Shown piece by piece: positions 1 through 8,417 of a stretch of DNA of 39,660 nt (within the stretch, counting starts at the first letter, position 1; every line of letters begins with the position of its first letter). Source of the DNA: CAKSIN01 sp964423705 (GTDB taxonomy: Bacteria; Bacillota; Clostridia; UMGS1810); the NCBI GenBank assembly GCA_964423705.1, contig CAYRGA010000005.1, forward strand, positions 1-39,660, written 5' to 3'. Position numbers and translations under genes: made by a program. The notes under the pieces are model-generated. The model saw only the letters and a list, made by a program, of their open reading frames with translations. It made no database searches and had not been told where the DNA came from.

Positions 1-543
1 TAAAAACTCAACGATTTCTTCGAGCTCGCCCTTTTCCGCATCGGAGCCTGCCACGTCCTTGAAGGTGACCTTGTCCTTTTCATTGATGCTTACCTTAGCA
101 CGGCTTTTACCGAAATTCATTGTACCGCCGGGTCCTGCTCCGCCGCGGGATTGCTTCATAACAAAAATCCAAAATGCTATAACAATCACGATAAATATAA
201 GTGACGGCATCATGGTAAGCCACCAAGGCGGACTTGAAGGCTCTTCAAATTCAAGCTTTAATGTGCCCTTTTTTAGCTGCTTGTCAAGGCTTTCACCGGC
301 AAATGAATACAGTGCCGATATCGAGTATATCTCACAGGTGGCTATTTTACCGTCTGAGTAGGTGACCTCCGCAGCATCTTCGATAACTTTGATTTCGGTA
401 ACCTTTTCCTGGCTGATGCTTTTTACAAGTTCGGAAAATGTCACCTCCGGCTTTTCCGCACTGTAGCTCATAAATGAATAAATCATAAATATAACTACAA
501 GTAAAGCGGCATATACGCCGAATCCTTTTATGTATTTTTTCAT
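1..543 (-). CDS. ftsH: ATP-dependent zinc metalloprotease FtsH, N-terminal part
   Basis: N-terminal 181 residues of FtsH, the membrane AAA+ protease that degrades misfolded and short-lived proteins; the gene is cut by the window start before the Walker A motif. The protein begins MKKYIKGFGVYAALLVVIF (first membrane segment), then an extracytoplasmic domain of about 80 residues (TFSELVKSI is typical of the FtsH_ext domain), a second membrane segment (SLIFIVIVIAFWIFVM), and the linker with GGTMNFGKSRAK and VTFKDVAGSDAEK that leads into the AAA domain of this family. The start is ATG at 543; an upstream ATG at 550 is followed at once by a stop, and a GGAGGCG site lies just before. It is the last visible gene of a seven-gene minus-strand operon; hpt followed by ftsH is a common Firmicutes order. 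Identification is secure although partial. Confidence 0.95.
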   Translation of the reverse strand, partial: MKKYIKGFGVYAALLVVIFMIYSFMSYSAEKPEVTFSELVKSISQEKVTEIKVIEDAAEVTYSDGKIATCEIYSISALYSFAGESLDKQLKKGTLKLEFEEPSSPPWWLTMMPSLIFIVIVIAFWIFVMKQSRGGAGPGGTMNFGKSRAKVSINEKDKVTFKDVAGSDAEKGELEEIVEFL

Positions 544-564
544 ATTACATCGCCTCCGCAAAAA

Positions 565-1113
565 TTATGAATGTAATTCGTCTCTCAAAACACCGATATA
601 TGGCAGATTGCGGTACTTTTGAGCATAATCCAATCCGTAGCCGACGATAAATTCATCGGTATTCATTGTGTATCCGACATAGTCGGCTTGGACGTTTTTC
701 TCTGTTCTTCTCAGCGGCTTATCGATAAAAGTAGCAATTTTCAAGCTTTTAACATGCTTTATTTTAAAGTATTCTATCAAATTTCGCATAGTGTATCCGG
801 TATCGAGAATATCTTCGATAATTATGACATTTTTATCTGTCACATCAAAGCTTAAATCTTTTTTTACCACGAAATTACCGCTTGTAGTGGTGGAGTTTCC
901 GTAGGTAGATACCTGCATAAAGTCGATATTGCAGTCAACTGTGACATGCTTCATCAAATCTGCGGTAAACATAAATGAGCCGTTTAAAATCGATACGAAA
1001 ACAACCTCGTCGTTTTTATAATCTTCGGATATTTCATTACCGATTCGTTCGACGATTTCCTGTATTTGATTTTCGGAAACCAAAATTTTTTCGCATATTT
1101 TGTTATTAATCAT
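565..1113 (-). CDS. hpt: Hypoxanthine phosphoribosyltransferase
   Basis: Purine salvage enzyme of 182 residues, the usual family length, which transfers the phosphoribosyl group of PRPP to hypoxanthine or guanine in the cytoplasm. The PRPP-binding motif is visible as VIIIEDILDTGYTM around residues 95-108, and the SILNGSFMF segment near residue 42 fits the PPi-binding loop of the family. The C-terminal FIVGYGLDYAQKYRNLPYIG is a family signature. The ATG at 1113 has an AGGAGG site 6 bases upstream that lies inside the end of tilS; the two genes overlap by 8 bases, which suggests translational coupling. tilS-hpt-ftsH is a conserved block in Bacilli and Clostridia. Confidence 0.96.
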   Translation of the reverse strand: MINNKICEKILVSENQIQEIVERIGNEISEDYKNDEVVFVSILNGSFMFTADLMKHVTVDCNIDFMQVSTYGNSTTTSGNFVVKKDLSFDVTDKNVIIIEDILDTGYTMRNLIEYFKIKHVKSLKIATFIDKPLRRTEKNVQADYVGYTMNTDEFIVGYGLDYAQKYRNLPYIGVLRDELHS

Positions 1114-2470
1114 TTTTGCCTCCTGTTACTGTAATCTTAAGTATATTTTTTGTATGCGCATCTATAGTATAATTCTTGCTGACACGAAGCGGTATAACCG
1201 CGGCTATTTCGCTACCCGATAAGAGTAGGGGATAATAGGCTCTGTGTTCAGCCGGAATTTTATTGTCTATAAAAAATTTTTTTATCTTTTTTGAACCGTC
1301 CATGCCCGATGGGGTGAAGCGGTCACCGTCTTTTTTTGTGCGTAAAATTGCTCTTTGCATTTTAAATTTGTCGTAGTCTATATATATGCTGCTTTTTTCT
1401 CTCAAGTCAGCCTTTGAGGTTAATTCAAGCTTGTATGTTAAACCGGTTTGCATCACGGTTATACTTCCCGGAATTTCGGGGAAATATTCATAGTCAGAGC
1501 TTACATATTCATATGACAATACAATATATTCGTTTTCAATTACAAGCTTTACACCGTTATTGAAGCAAAACATATTGCCTGTTTTAAAGGAGTTCAGCAC
1601 CGCTTCAATCTGAGCTGCGGAAACATTGAGCTTGCTCCCCGAAAGTGCTTCCACTGCTTTTAATATCAATCGTCTTTGCACGGCGGTGTGTTCACTTTCA
1701 AAAGTATTTCTCAAAATGCGGGCTTTATTATCACTGATGTGTACAGCGTTTAATTTTCGCACATATGAATCGATAAATTCGTTTTCGGTGTTTAATATAT
1801 GACTGCATCGCAGTATATTGTCAACGGCATTGCCGTTAATTGAGCTCATTTTCGGAATGATGCCGTTTCGTATCACATTTCTTGTGTATTTATCATCCAG
1901 ATTAGAGGAATCGGTGACAAAATCAATGGAATTAAATTTTGCATATGCCTCTATATCCGTACGTGATGTTTCTATGAGGGGACGGATTATATTTCCGTTG
2001 ACCGGCGGAATGGAACACAAGCCGGATGCCCCTGAGCCGCGTATCAAATTTATCAATACGGTTTCGGCTTTATCGTTTTTATTGTGTGCGACAGCTATTT
2101 TGTTGCAGTCGTATTTTTTGCATACTTCTTCAAAAAAATCGTATCTTAACTTACGTCCTGCTGCTTCTTCCGACATTTTATGCACTTTGCAATATTCGGG
2201 AACGGATACTTCTTTTGAAACGAAGGCGATACCGAAGCCTTCGGTAAGCTTTCGTGAAAAGAGCATATCTCTTTGAGCTTCGTCGCCGCGTATTCCGTGA
2301 TTTAAGTGAACCGCAATGATGGTAATATCATTGCTGTATATTTTGTGCAGGGCACACAGCAACGCCGACGAATCGGCACCGCCAGACAATCCGAGTACCA
2401 CTCTGTCACCGCGCTTAAGCATATCGTATTTTTGAATAGTGTCGGAAACACTTTTTTCAAAGCTGTTCAA
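1106..2470 (-). CDS. tilS: tRNA(Ile)-lysidine synthase TilS
   Basis: TilS attaches lysine to C34 of the CAU-anticodon tRNA-Ile, changing codon specificity from AUG to AUA; it uses ATP and acts in the cytoplasm. The PP-loop ATPase signature SGGADSS lies about 30 residues from the N terminus, followed by HLNHGIRGDEAQRD and by HNKNDKAETVLINLIRGSG, both typical of TilS. The TilS C-terminal domain is visible near the end (RTKKDGDRFTPSGM, KKIKKFFIDNKIP). The frame is open from a TTG at 2485, but the better start is the TTG at 2470 because a TTTGGAGTGG site sits just before it; that gives about 454 residues. No ATG is available before residue 15, so a TTG start is likely. It follows dnaB by 21 bases. 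Confidence 0.93.
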   Translation of the reverse strand: MNSFEKSVSDTIQKYDMLKRGDRVVLGLSGGADSSALLCALHKIYSNDITIIAVHLNHGIRGDEAQRDMLFSRKLTEGFGIAFVSKEVSVPEYCKVHKMSEEAAGRKLRYDFFEEVCKKYDCNKIAVAHNKNDKAETVLINLIRGSGASGLCSIPPVNGNIIRPLIETSRTDIEAYAKFNSIDFVTDSSNLDDKYTRNVIRNGIIPKMSSINGNAVDNILRCSHILNTENEFIDSYVRKLNAVHISDNKARILRNTFESEHTAVQRRLILKAVEALSGSKLNVSAAQIEAVLNSFKTGNMFCFNNGVKLVIENEYIVLSYEYVSSDYEYFPEIPGSITVMQTGLTYKLELTSKADLREKSSIYIDYDKFKMQRAILRTKKDGDRFTPSGMDGSKKIKKFFIDNKIPAEHRAYYPLLLSGSEIAAVIPLRVSKNYTIDAHTKNILKITVTGGKND

Positions 2471-2491
2471 TAAATTCCACTCCAAACTTAA

Positions 2492-3826
2492 TTAAAACGG
2501 TGCGGCATGAGAATTATCCAAATCCATAAATTTGGTAAATTCGCCCCGCCAGCCGAGATCTACACTTCCTGTGCTTCCGTTTCGAAACTTGGCAATCATG
2601 CACTCGACGGTGTTTTTCTTTTCCGTTTCGGGGTCATAATAATCCTCACGGTACAAAAACATAACCATATCGGCATCCTGCTCTATAGAACCCGATTCAC
2701 GCAAGTCGCTGAGCATAGGGTGGTGGTCGGTTCTTTGATCCGGAGCACGGCTTAACTGTGACAGTGTAATAACCGGCACATCCAGCTCCTTTGCCAAAAT
2801 TTTAAGCAATCGGCTGTTTTCGGATACCTCTTGCTGTCGTCCTTCACGGCTTGTTCCTTGTATGAGCTGAAGATAATCTATAACTATCAAGCCAAGCATG
2901 TTTTTAAGCTTTAATCGGCGGCATTTCGCCTTTATCTCCGAAACGGTAATACCTGCCGTATCATCTATGTAAATAGGTGCATTTGACAATTCATTAATCG
3001 ACATCGCCAGCTTTGCCATATCATCACCGTTTATATCTGCGATACGCAGCTTTTCACTTGATATCAAAGCTTCCGAACTCAAAATACGGTTTGCGAGCTG
3101 TTCTTTACTCATTTCAAGACTGAATATAGCCACGGGCACTTTATGACGAACAGCGGCATTTGTGGCGATATTAAGAGCAAAACTTGTTTTTCCCATTGCG
3201 GGACGTGCGGCTATTAACACCAAGTCAGATGGCTGTAAACCTGTCGTGCGCAAATCCAAATCTCTGAAGCCTGTGGGCACACCTGTGATTTTGGCGTTAT
3301 TTTTCATAAGCTGCTCAAGCCTGGAAAGATTTTCCGCCAATACCTCTTTTATAGGGTACATATCGGACATTTTCTTGCTCTGCAATACATTGTATATTTC
3401 ATTTTCGGCAGAGCTTAAAACCATCGGTACATCCTTTGAAGTATCAAAGCAAAGCTCGGTTATATTGTTGGCTGAGCGAATCAATCTTCTCAAGATTGCC
3501 TTTTCTTCAATTATTTTTACATGATATTTTAAATTTGCGGTTGTGGAAACCATCATATAAAGCTGTGTGAGATAATCCACACCGCCGATGCTGTCAAATA
3601 CGCTTTCCAGTTCGCTTTTGAGAGTAATAAGGTCTATCGGTTCCGCACGGTTTGAAATATTAATCATGGCTTCGTATATTCTTTTGTGCTGTTCCAGATA
3701 AAAATCATCCGGTTTTAAAACCGATACAATGTCACTTATACATTCGTTGTCAAATATAACCGCACCCAAAACATATTGTTCGGCTTCTATATTGCATGGC
3801 ATACTGCGCATTGCTTCGTTTGCCAC
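2492..3826 (-). CDS. dnaB: Replicative DNA helicase DnaB
   Basis: Hexameric replicative helicase (444 residues, normal length; called DnaC in Bacillus) that unwinds DNA ahead of the fork. The N-terminal domain starts CNIEAEQYVLGAVIF, typical of the DnaB primase-interacting domain. Walker A is ARPAMGKTS near residue 207, Walker B is LIVIDYLQLI near residue 314, and the C-terminal motifs QLSRAPDQR and SDLRESGSIEQDADMV are diagnostic. No intein is present. The start is a GTG at 3826 with an AGGAG site about 9 bases upstream. It is 23 bases downstream of rplI, matching the conserved rplI-dnaB order in Firmicutes. Confidence 0.97.
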   Translation of the reverse strand: MANEAMRSMPCNIEAEQYVLGAVIFDNECISDIVSVLKPDDFYLEQHKRIYEAMINISNRAEPIDLITLKSELESVFDSIGGVDYLTQLYMMVSTTANLKYHVKIIEEKAILRRLIRSANNITELCFDTSKDVPMVLSSAENEIYNVLQSKKMSDMYPIKEVLAENLSRLEQLMKNNAKITGVPTGFRDLDLRTTGLQPSDLVLIAARPAMGKTSFALNIATNAAVRHKVPVAIFSLEMSKEQLANRILSSEALISSEKLRIADINGDDMAKLAMSINELSNAPIYIDDTAGITVSEIKAKCRRLKLKNMLGLIVIDYLQLIQGTSREGRQQEVSENSRLLKILAKELDVPVITLSQLSRAPDQRTDHHPMLSDLRESGSIEQDADMVMFLYREDYYDPETEKKNTVECMIAKFRNGSTGSVDLGWRGEFTKFMDLDNSHAAPF

Positions 3827-3849
3827 TTTATATCACTCCTGTTAATTAA

Positions 3850-4296
3850 TTATTCGCTGATAACCGAAATGCTGAGCTTTCCCGTGATAGAAGGGTAGAG
3901 CTTGATATCAACGTTAAATACACCTGTTGTTTTTATACCGTCAGGCAGAACGATTTTCTTTTTATCTATATCTATATTGTGCTGCTTTTTCAATTCTTCC
4001 GCTATATCCTTCGATGTAATGGAACCGAACAACTTTCCGTTTTCACCGGTTTTGCTCTTAATTGTCACGGTTAAATCGGCAAGAGTTTTTTTAAGGGCTT
4101 CGGCACCCTTTATATCTTGCTCTTTTTTATATGCTTCCGAATCTTTTTTACCCTTTAAATCATTGATATTGGCTGTTGTTGCTTCGATAGCATATCCCTT
4201 TGGAATAAGGAAATTTTTGGCATAGCCGTCGCTAATATTCTTTTGATCGCCGGCTTTTCCCTGTCCTTTTAAATCTTTAATAAAAATAACTTTCAT
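3850..4296 (-). CDS. rplI: 50S ribosomal protein L9
   Basis: L9 binds 23S rRNA domain V near the L1 stalk. The 148-residue length is normal. The N-terminal rRNA-binding domain reads MKVIFIKDLKGQGKAGDQK then DGYAKNFLIPKGYA, a clear L9 signature; a charged connecting helix (about residues 45-80) leads to the C-terminal domain with GENGKLFGSITSKDIAEEL. The ATG at 4296 has a perfect AGGAGG site that overlaps the last codons of gdpP; only one base separates the two genes, so they are probably coupled. The gdpP-rplI-dnaB order is widely conserved in Firmicutes. Confidence 0.97.
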   Translation of the reverse strand: MKVIFIKDLKGQGKAGDQKNISDGYAKNFLIPKGYAIEATTANINDLKGKKDSEAYKKEQDIKGAEALKKTLADLTVTIKSKTGENGKLFGSITSKDIAEELKKQHNIDIDKKKIVLPDGIKTTGVFNVDIKLYPSITGKLSISVISE

Positions 4297-4297
4297 G

Positions 4298-6295
4298 TCA
4301 ATTCCTCCTGTTTTCGGTTAAGTATTCATCTATGGCGGCCTTAAGCTTTATAACCGCCAAATCATTGTTTATTCCGGGAAGCTGTGCGGCAGCGACGGTC
4401 ATGTGACCTCCTCCGCCGAGCTTTTCCATTATTAATTGTACATTGTAGTCACCGAGTGAGCGCGCACTTATGATTACCGTGCCGCCCATATCGCATACGA
4501 CAAATGCTGCTGTAATGTCTGTAATGTTAAGCATTTCATCGGCAGCCTGGGCTACGATGGTCTGCATGTCGGTATCATTTTTCATGCATGTCGCTATAGA
4601 CACGCTGTGCTTATATGTTGATGCGTTTTCCATAATAGACCATTTCTTTGTAAATGTGTTCATATCTATCTGGAAAAGCTTTTTAACAGATACTGTATCG
4701 ACACCAAGCCGCTTTAAATATGATGCTGCCTCAAAGGTTCTGACACCTGTCTTAAAGGTGAAGTTCTTTGTATCCAGATACATACCGGCATACATCGCCT
4801 CTGCCTCGCATTTTTTCGGCTTTATTCCGTCGCCTACATATTGGAGTATTTCGGCGACAAGCTCGGATGTCGATGAAGCATATGGCTCGTGATAGGATAT
4901 GAGGGGATTTTGTATAAAATCCGTACTGCGGCGATGATGGTCGATTACGACGATTCGCTTACTCACATCCAATAACGACGGCTCCTCAAGAATGTTTTTC
5001 ACATGTGTATCGACTATAAAAACCAAGGTGTTTTTACTGATTATCTCATTTGCGTATGCCTTGTTTATGATAACATCATTGTATTCATCGTCCGTGAAAC
5101 GCTCCAGTATTCTCGCGACTGTTTTATTGTATGTTTCCATTACGATTTTGCAGTTTTTGCCCAAATACCGAATTGCTCTGTAAAGTCCGATTGCCGCTCC
5201 GAAAACGTCCGCATCCGCATATCTGTGTCCCATGATTACTATATCATCGCTTTCGCTTACAAGCTGGCGCATAGCGTATGCGACGACACGTGCTTTAACG
5301 CGGGTACGTTTTTCCGTTTCCGGAGATTTTCCGCCGAAAAACAAATATTTGTCACCGTTTTTCACGATGACCTGGTCACCGCCACGGCCAAGTGCCATAT
5401 CGAGTGCCGAATATGAAAATGCATCATCCTCAGCCATTGTAGCTCCGCCGTAGCCGATACCCATACTGATTGTGGGCGGGAGCTTGTTTCCGACAGATAT
5501 TTCCTTCATTTTGTCCAATATATCGAACTTCTTTTCGATGAATTTATCCAAACCTTTTTTTGAAAAGTAGAAAAGAAATTTATCCTTTTCGTATTGCTTC
5601 ATAACACCGTCTGCGCTTTGAGCGAAGGAGTTCAGAGTTTCTTCTATAGCGGCAGAAATCTTCGGCTTATCGGTTCCGGAGATATCTTGCATAATATCAT
5701 CATAATTGTCTACAAGAATTACCGCACTTACAAAGGTTTCTTCGTCATATTTTTGACGGAGGCGGTAAAGCTCGGTACAGTCGTTGAAATACACGGCATA
5801 GTATTTCCCGAAAAGCTTATTGTCCTCATTGTCCGATGTTGTTACCTGTATTTCGTAGTATTTATCGTTATGGACAATAAAATTAACTTCGCTTTTTGAG
5901 GAAACGGTATAATTTCGGATATCAAACTCAGGGAAAATTTCCTTGATATGCAAATCAACCGATGTAGATGTTCCCGAAACGCACTCAAAAGCGTTATTTG
6001 CCCATACAATTACACCGTCGCCGCGTATAATCGCCAAGGGCAAAAGTCCATCACCGACGGTGGCTTTTTCGGCATCATTCATATCGGTTTGAAGTGCTTT
6101 TACAAATTTTTTGACGGTACTTCTGCGAACGGCGTTTACGATCAAGGTAACCGCCAGGCACATGGAGGCTACACCTACTGTAAGCAAGGCGGGTCTGTAG
6201 TCATACAATGATATTGCGATTGCACAGACATATAGCAGCCAGATGTAGTAACCGGCTGATGAAAAAATCAAACTTAAAACACGCTTAATTCTCAT
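4298..6295 (-). CDS. gdpP: Cyclic-di-AMP phosphodiesterase GdpP (DHH/DHHA1 family)
   Basis: Membrane enzyme of about 665 residues that hydrolyses c-di-AMP to pApA, a signal controlling potassium, osmotic balance and cell wall in Firmicutes. Visible in order: two N-terminal membrane segments (about residues 8-55), a PAS-like domain (about 80-175), a degenerate GGDEF domain (about 185-320; no GGDEF signature), then the DHH domain with MGHRYADADVFGAAIG (about 355-370), VDTH (about 428) and DHHRRS (about 453), and DHHA1 with GGGGH near residue 635. All metal-binding motifs look intact. The frame is open from a GTG at 6304, but the ATG at 6295 has an AAGGGTGAG site before it and overlaps the yybS-like stop by 11 bases, suggesting coupling. 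Confidence 0.94.
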   Translation of the reverse strand: MRIKRVLSLIFSSAGYYIWLLYVCAIAISLYDYRPALLTVGVASMCLAVTLIVNAVRRSTVKKFVKALQTDMNDAEKATVGDGLLPLAIIRGDGVIVWANNAFECVSGTSTSVDLHIKEIFPEFDIRNYTVSSKSEVNFIVHNDKYYEIQVTTSDNEDNKLFGKYYAVYFNDCTELYRLRQKYDEETFVSAVILVDNYDDIMQDISGTDKPKISAAIEETLNSFAQSADGVMKQYEKDKFLFYFSKKGLDKFIEKKFDILDKMKEISVGNKLPPTISMGIGYGGATMAEDDAFSYSALDMALGRGGDQVIVKNGDKYLFFGGKSPETEKRTRVKARVVAYAMRQLVSESDDIVIMGHRYADADVFGAAIGLYRAIRYLGKNCKIVMETYNKTVARILERFTDDEYNDVIINKAYANEIISKNTLVFIVDTHVKNILEEPSLLDVSKRIVVIDHHRRSTDFIQNPLISYHEPYASSTSELVAEILQYVGDGIKPKKCEAEAMYAGMYLDTKNFTFKTGVRTFEAASYLKRLGVDTVSVKKLFQIDMNTFTKKWSIMENASTYKHSVSIATCMKNDTDMQTIVAQAADEMLNITDITAAFVVCDMGGTVIISARSLGDYNVQLIMEKLGGGGHMTVAAAQLPGINNDLAVIKLKAAIDEYLTENRRN

Positions 6296-7295
6296 GGAAC
6301 TCACCCTTATTAAAACCGCATTTTCTTAAATCCTGCGCAGAATCCGTCATTCCTATAAATGAAAGCACAAAAACCACATTCAGAAACGGCATAAATGTCG
6401 ATATTACCGTCAGGGCAAAGAGTATGCCGATGATTAACACCAATCTGATGAAAAATGAGTGATTTTTTTGCTTCAATTTATAATCGATAAACGAGATTCC
6501 CTCAAAACTGTACAGCATAAAAATTATGACAACCGCATTTAAAAACATCATGTAGGTTATATTGTCCGTATCCAAAAATATAAATATCATCGAAATTAAT
6601 AAATATATCACGGTGTAACGTGGCATGGCAAAACAGTCCAAGCCTTGTATAAACTCGGAATTACTTATCATGCTTCGTCTGCTCGCTGTAAGTCCTAAAT
6701 GATAGATAATTGCGGCATAAATAAGCGAAAACAGTGCTAAAAAGCACGGCAACAAGCCCGGAATGTAGATGCCGAGCAGTGATAATATCTCGTTTTCTTT
6801 GCCGTCGAAGCCTTTGACAGCTTCGGGATAAATGCTTTTTAAAAGTGCAAAGTATTTATTCATTGTTTCGATGAGTGTATTGTTAAAAAATTCGGCTACA
6901 TTAAATTTACCGACATATTTTACATATGCCAGGTATATAATCGGAAATATGATAACCGAAAAAGCTGTTGCAATTAATCCGCTTCGAATTTTAGCTTTTT
7001 TTGACATGCAGATACCACAGACGATTCCCGGCACAACTGCGAAAAAACAGCCGAACAGCACAGACGGGTCAAATGCCTTGTTCGCTGCAAAAACAACCGA
7101 ATTAAAAACGACAGCTGCCGCACCGCTCAGTACACCGCCGCCGATTCCGCATGTGTATGTCAAATATGAAATTATAACCGCCGAAGCCGGAGCTGCGATA
7201 CAGCCGTATATCGTTCCGTATACGGAAATGTTCGATAAAAGAATTGCGACAGCGGCAAGGATAAGCTTTTTAATGTCACTTTTAAAAGATGTCAT
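6285..7295 (-). CDS. YybS-like DUF2232 multispan membrane protein
   Basis: Integral membrane protein of about 336 residues with roughly eight hydrophobic segments and no catalytic motif I recognise. Its position directly upstream of gdpP-rplI-dnaB is where Firmicutes carry yybS (DUF2232), and the layout of segments fits that family (related to the S component of ECF-type transporters); the molecular function is not established. The ORF is open to an ATG at 7343, but the ATG at 7295 (MTSFKSDIKK) has a TTTTGGAGG site 5 bases upstream and is the likely start. It is the first gene of the operon; a promoter lies at 7355-7383. Family assignment rests mainly on context and topology. Confidence 0.75.
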   Translation of the reverse strand: MTSFKSDIKKLILAAVAILLSNISVYGTIYGCIAAPASAVIISYLTYTCGIGGGVLSGAAAVVFNSVVFAANKAFDPSVLFGCFFAVVPGIVCGICMSKKAKIRSGLIATAFSVIIFPIIYLAYVKYVGKFNVAEFFNNTLIETMNKYFALLKSIYPEAVKGFDGKENEILSLLGIYIPGLLPCFLALFSLIYAAIIYHLGLTASRRSMISNSEFIQGLDCFAMPRYTVIYLLISMIFIFLDTDNITYMMFLNAVVIIFMLYSFEGISFIDYKLKQKNHSFFIRLVLIIGILFALTVISTFMPFLNVVFVLSFIGMTDSAQDLRKCGFNKGEFHEN

Positions 7296-7354
7296 GTTTC
7301 CTCCAAAATTCTCGAATGAATATATAAGTATCTTATTATACATAATACAGACTG

Positions 7355-7383
7355 ATTATAACATGAATAAAAAAAATTTGCAA
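7355..7383 (-). promoter_or_regulatory. Vegetative promoter of the yybS-like/gdpP/rplI/dnaB operon
   Basis: On the minus strand, TTGCAA (7378-7383), a 17-base spacer and a perfect TATAAT (7355-7360). A second TATAAT-like hexamer lies nearer the gene but lacks a matching -35. The leader to the ATG at 7295 would be about 50 bases. Confidence 0.6.
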
Positions 7384-7421
7384 CCTTTAATAGCCAATAA
7401 AATGTTAAAAAACTATTAACG

Positions 7422-7449
7422 TTGATTGATTTTTAACAATTTCAATCAA
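7422..7449. repeat. Inverted repeat between divergent promoters
   Basis: Perfect 8-base arms TTGATTGA and TCAATCAA separated by 12 bases. It sits between the minus-strand promoter at 7355-7383 and the plus-strand promoter at 7513-7541, so it could be an operator for either; no protein is assigned. Confidence 0.35.
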
Positions 7450-7512
7450 TAACAGCTTAGAAAGAAATGTTTTGATTTGTACGTGCAAATGACAAAAATG
7501 TCGTAAAACCGG

Positions 7513-7541
7513 TTGACAATTCCACAAAATTGTGTTATGAT
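7513..7541 (+). promoter_or_regulatory. Promoter of the c-di-GMP-controlled exopolysaccharide operon
   Basis: Consensus TTGACA (7513-7518), 17-base spacer, TATGAT (7536-7541). Initiation about 7 bases downstream would start the transcript just before the riboswitch. Confidence 0.75.
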
Positions 7542-7549
7542 ATACTGCG

Positions 7550-7640
7550 TTGAGTTGTGTAGGCTCAATATGGCAAACCATTTGAAAGAATGGGACGCAA
7601 AGTCAAGTATCTAAGCGGATTTATCCGTATGACAGACCGA
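7550..7640 (+). ncRNA. Cyclic-di-GMP-I (GEMM) riboswitch
   Basis: The core GGCAAACC (7572-7579), the GAAA tetraloop of P2, and GGGACGCAAAG are arranged as in the class I c-di-GMP aptamer, for example Vibrio Vc2. The P3 hairpin CGGAT-TT-ATCCG follows, flanked by CTAAG and TATGA, which resemble the tetraloop-receptor strands. The 3' end of the aptamer (GACAGACC) runs straight into the 5' arm of an intrinsic terminator, so ligand binding and termination are probably coupled. I could not fix the P1 pairing well enough to say ON or OFF; an ON switch would make sense for exopolysaccharide genes. Confidence 0.9.
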
Positions 7641-7679
7641 CCGCATTTATTCCGTTTCGGAGTGCGGTCGGTTTTTTTG
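7636..7679 (+). terminator. Riboswitch-controlled intrinsic terminator
   Basis: Perfect 10-base stem ACCGACCGCA (7636-7645) with TGCGGTCGGT (7663-7672), a short inner CCG/CGG pairing, then a run of seven T. It lies between the c-di-GMP aptamer and the first gene and shares its 5' arm with the aptamer boundary. Confidence 0.9.
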
Positions 7680-7698
7680 TTTTATCGGGAGGATTTCT

Positions 7699-8394
7699 GT
7701 GAATAAGGTTTTAAGAGAAGAAAAGAAGTTTTTATTGAGCGTGGATGAATTTATCGCCCTGTCACATCAGGTGGGACAGGTAATGCTCAGTGATCCGCAC
7801 AACGGAACTCACGGCTATATCATACGTTCACTTTACTTTGATACCGTCTATGACGGTGATTATTTTGAAAAGCTCGACGGAATTGAGCTAAGACGAAAAA
7901 TTCGTCTTAGAGTTTACGACCCCAAGTCGGATTTTGCCATGCTGGAAATGAAACAAAAGCAGGGACCGAACCAGATGAAACGTTCGCTTCGGGTTTCTCG
8001 AGAGGATGCTGTTGAACTGACAAAGGGTAATTATTCACCGCTTTTGAAGTATTCCGAGCCGTTTGCCGCTGAGTGCTACGGTATAATGCATTGCCGCTGC
8101 TATCGACCGAAAACCATCGTGGAATATAACAGGAAAGCATTTATTGCCAAGGAGAACAAAATAAGGATTACCTTTGACAATAACATCGTATCGACGGAGA
8201 GCAGCTTTGATTTGTTTAATCCGAAGCTTAATATGAATCCGGTGCTTGACAAATACGATGTCGTGCTGGAGGTCAAGTTTAACGGTTTTCTGCTCGGCTA
8301 TATACGCGAACTCATAAATCCCGCGAATCGCAGTGAATTATCCGTAAGCAAATACGTTTTGGCAAGACAAAACGGTTATCAGACAAGATTATAA
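7699..8394 (+). CDS. VTC-domain (polyphosphate polymerase-like) protein
   Basis: Cytoplasmic-looking protein of 231 residues with the VTC/CYTH tunnel fold signature: EEKKFLL (residues 7-13), RSLYFD (43-48), ELRRKIRLRVY (63-73), LEMKQK (82-87), VEYNRKAF (141-148), IRITFDN (155-161) and LEVKF (190-194). The alternating basic and acidic strands match the residues that line the tunnel of VTC4, which makes polyphosphate from ATP in yeast; the bacterial relatives are mostly uncharacterised. It is the first gene after the riboswitch and is followed by DUF4956 and CotH genes, a recurring trio. The GTG start at 7699 has a GGGAGGA site. Whether it makes polyphosphate or moves phosphate or a nucleotide onto the polymer is open. 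Confidence 0.85.
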   Translation: MNKVLREEKKFLLSVDEFIALSHQVGQVMLSDPHNGTHGYIIRSLYFDTVYDGDYFEKLDGIELRRKIRLRVYDPKSDFAMLEMKQKQGPNQMKRSLRVSREDAVELTKGNYSPLLKYSEPFAAECYGIMHCRCYRPKTIVEYNRKAFIAKENKIRITFDNNIVSTESSFDLFNPKLNMNPVLDKYDVVLEVKFNGFLLGYIRELINPANRSELSVSKYVLARQNGYQTRL

Positions 8395-8417
8395 TAACAT
8401 ATAAAGGAGCTATATTT

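Noticed and set aside
6832..7419. A 195-codon plus-strand frame over the yybS-like gene
   Set aside because: It runs antisense to a membrane protein in the conserved gdpP operon and across its promoter; start and composition are not gene-like.
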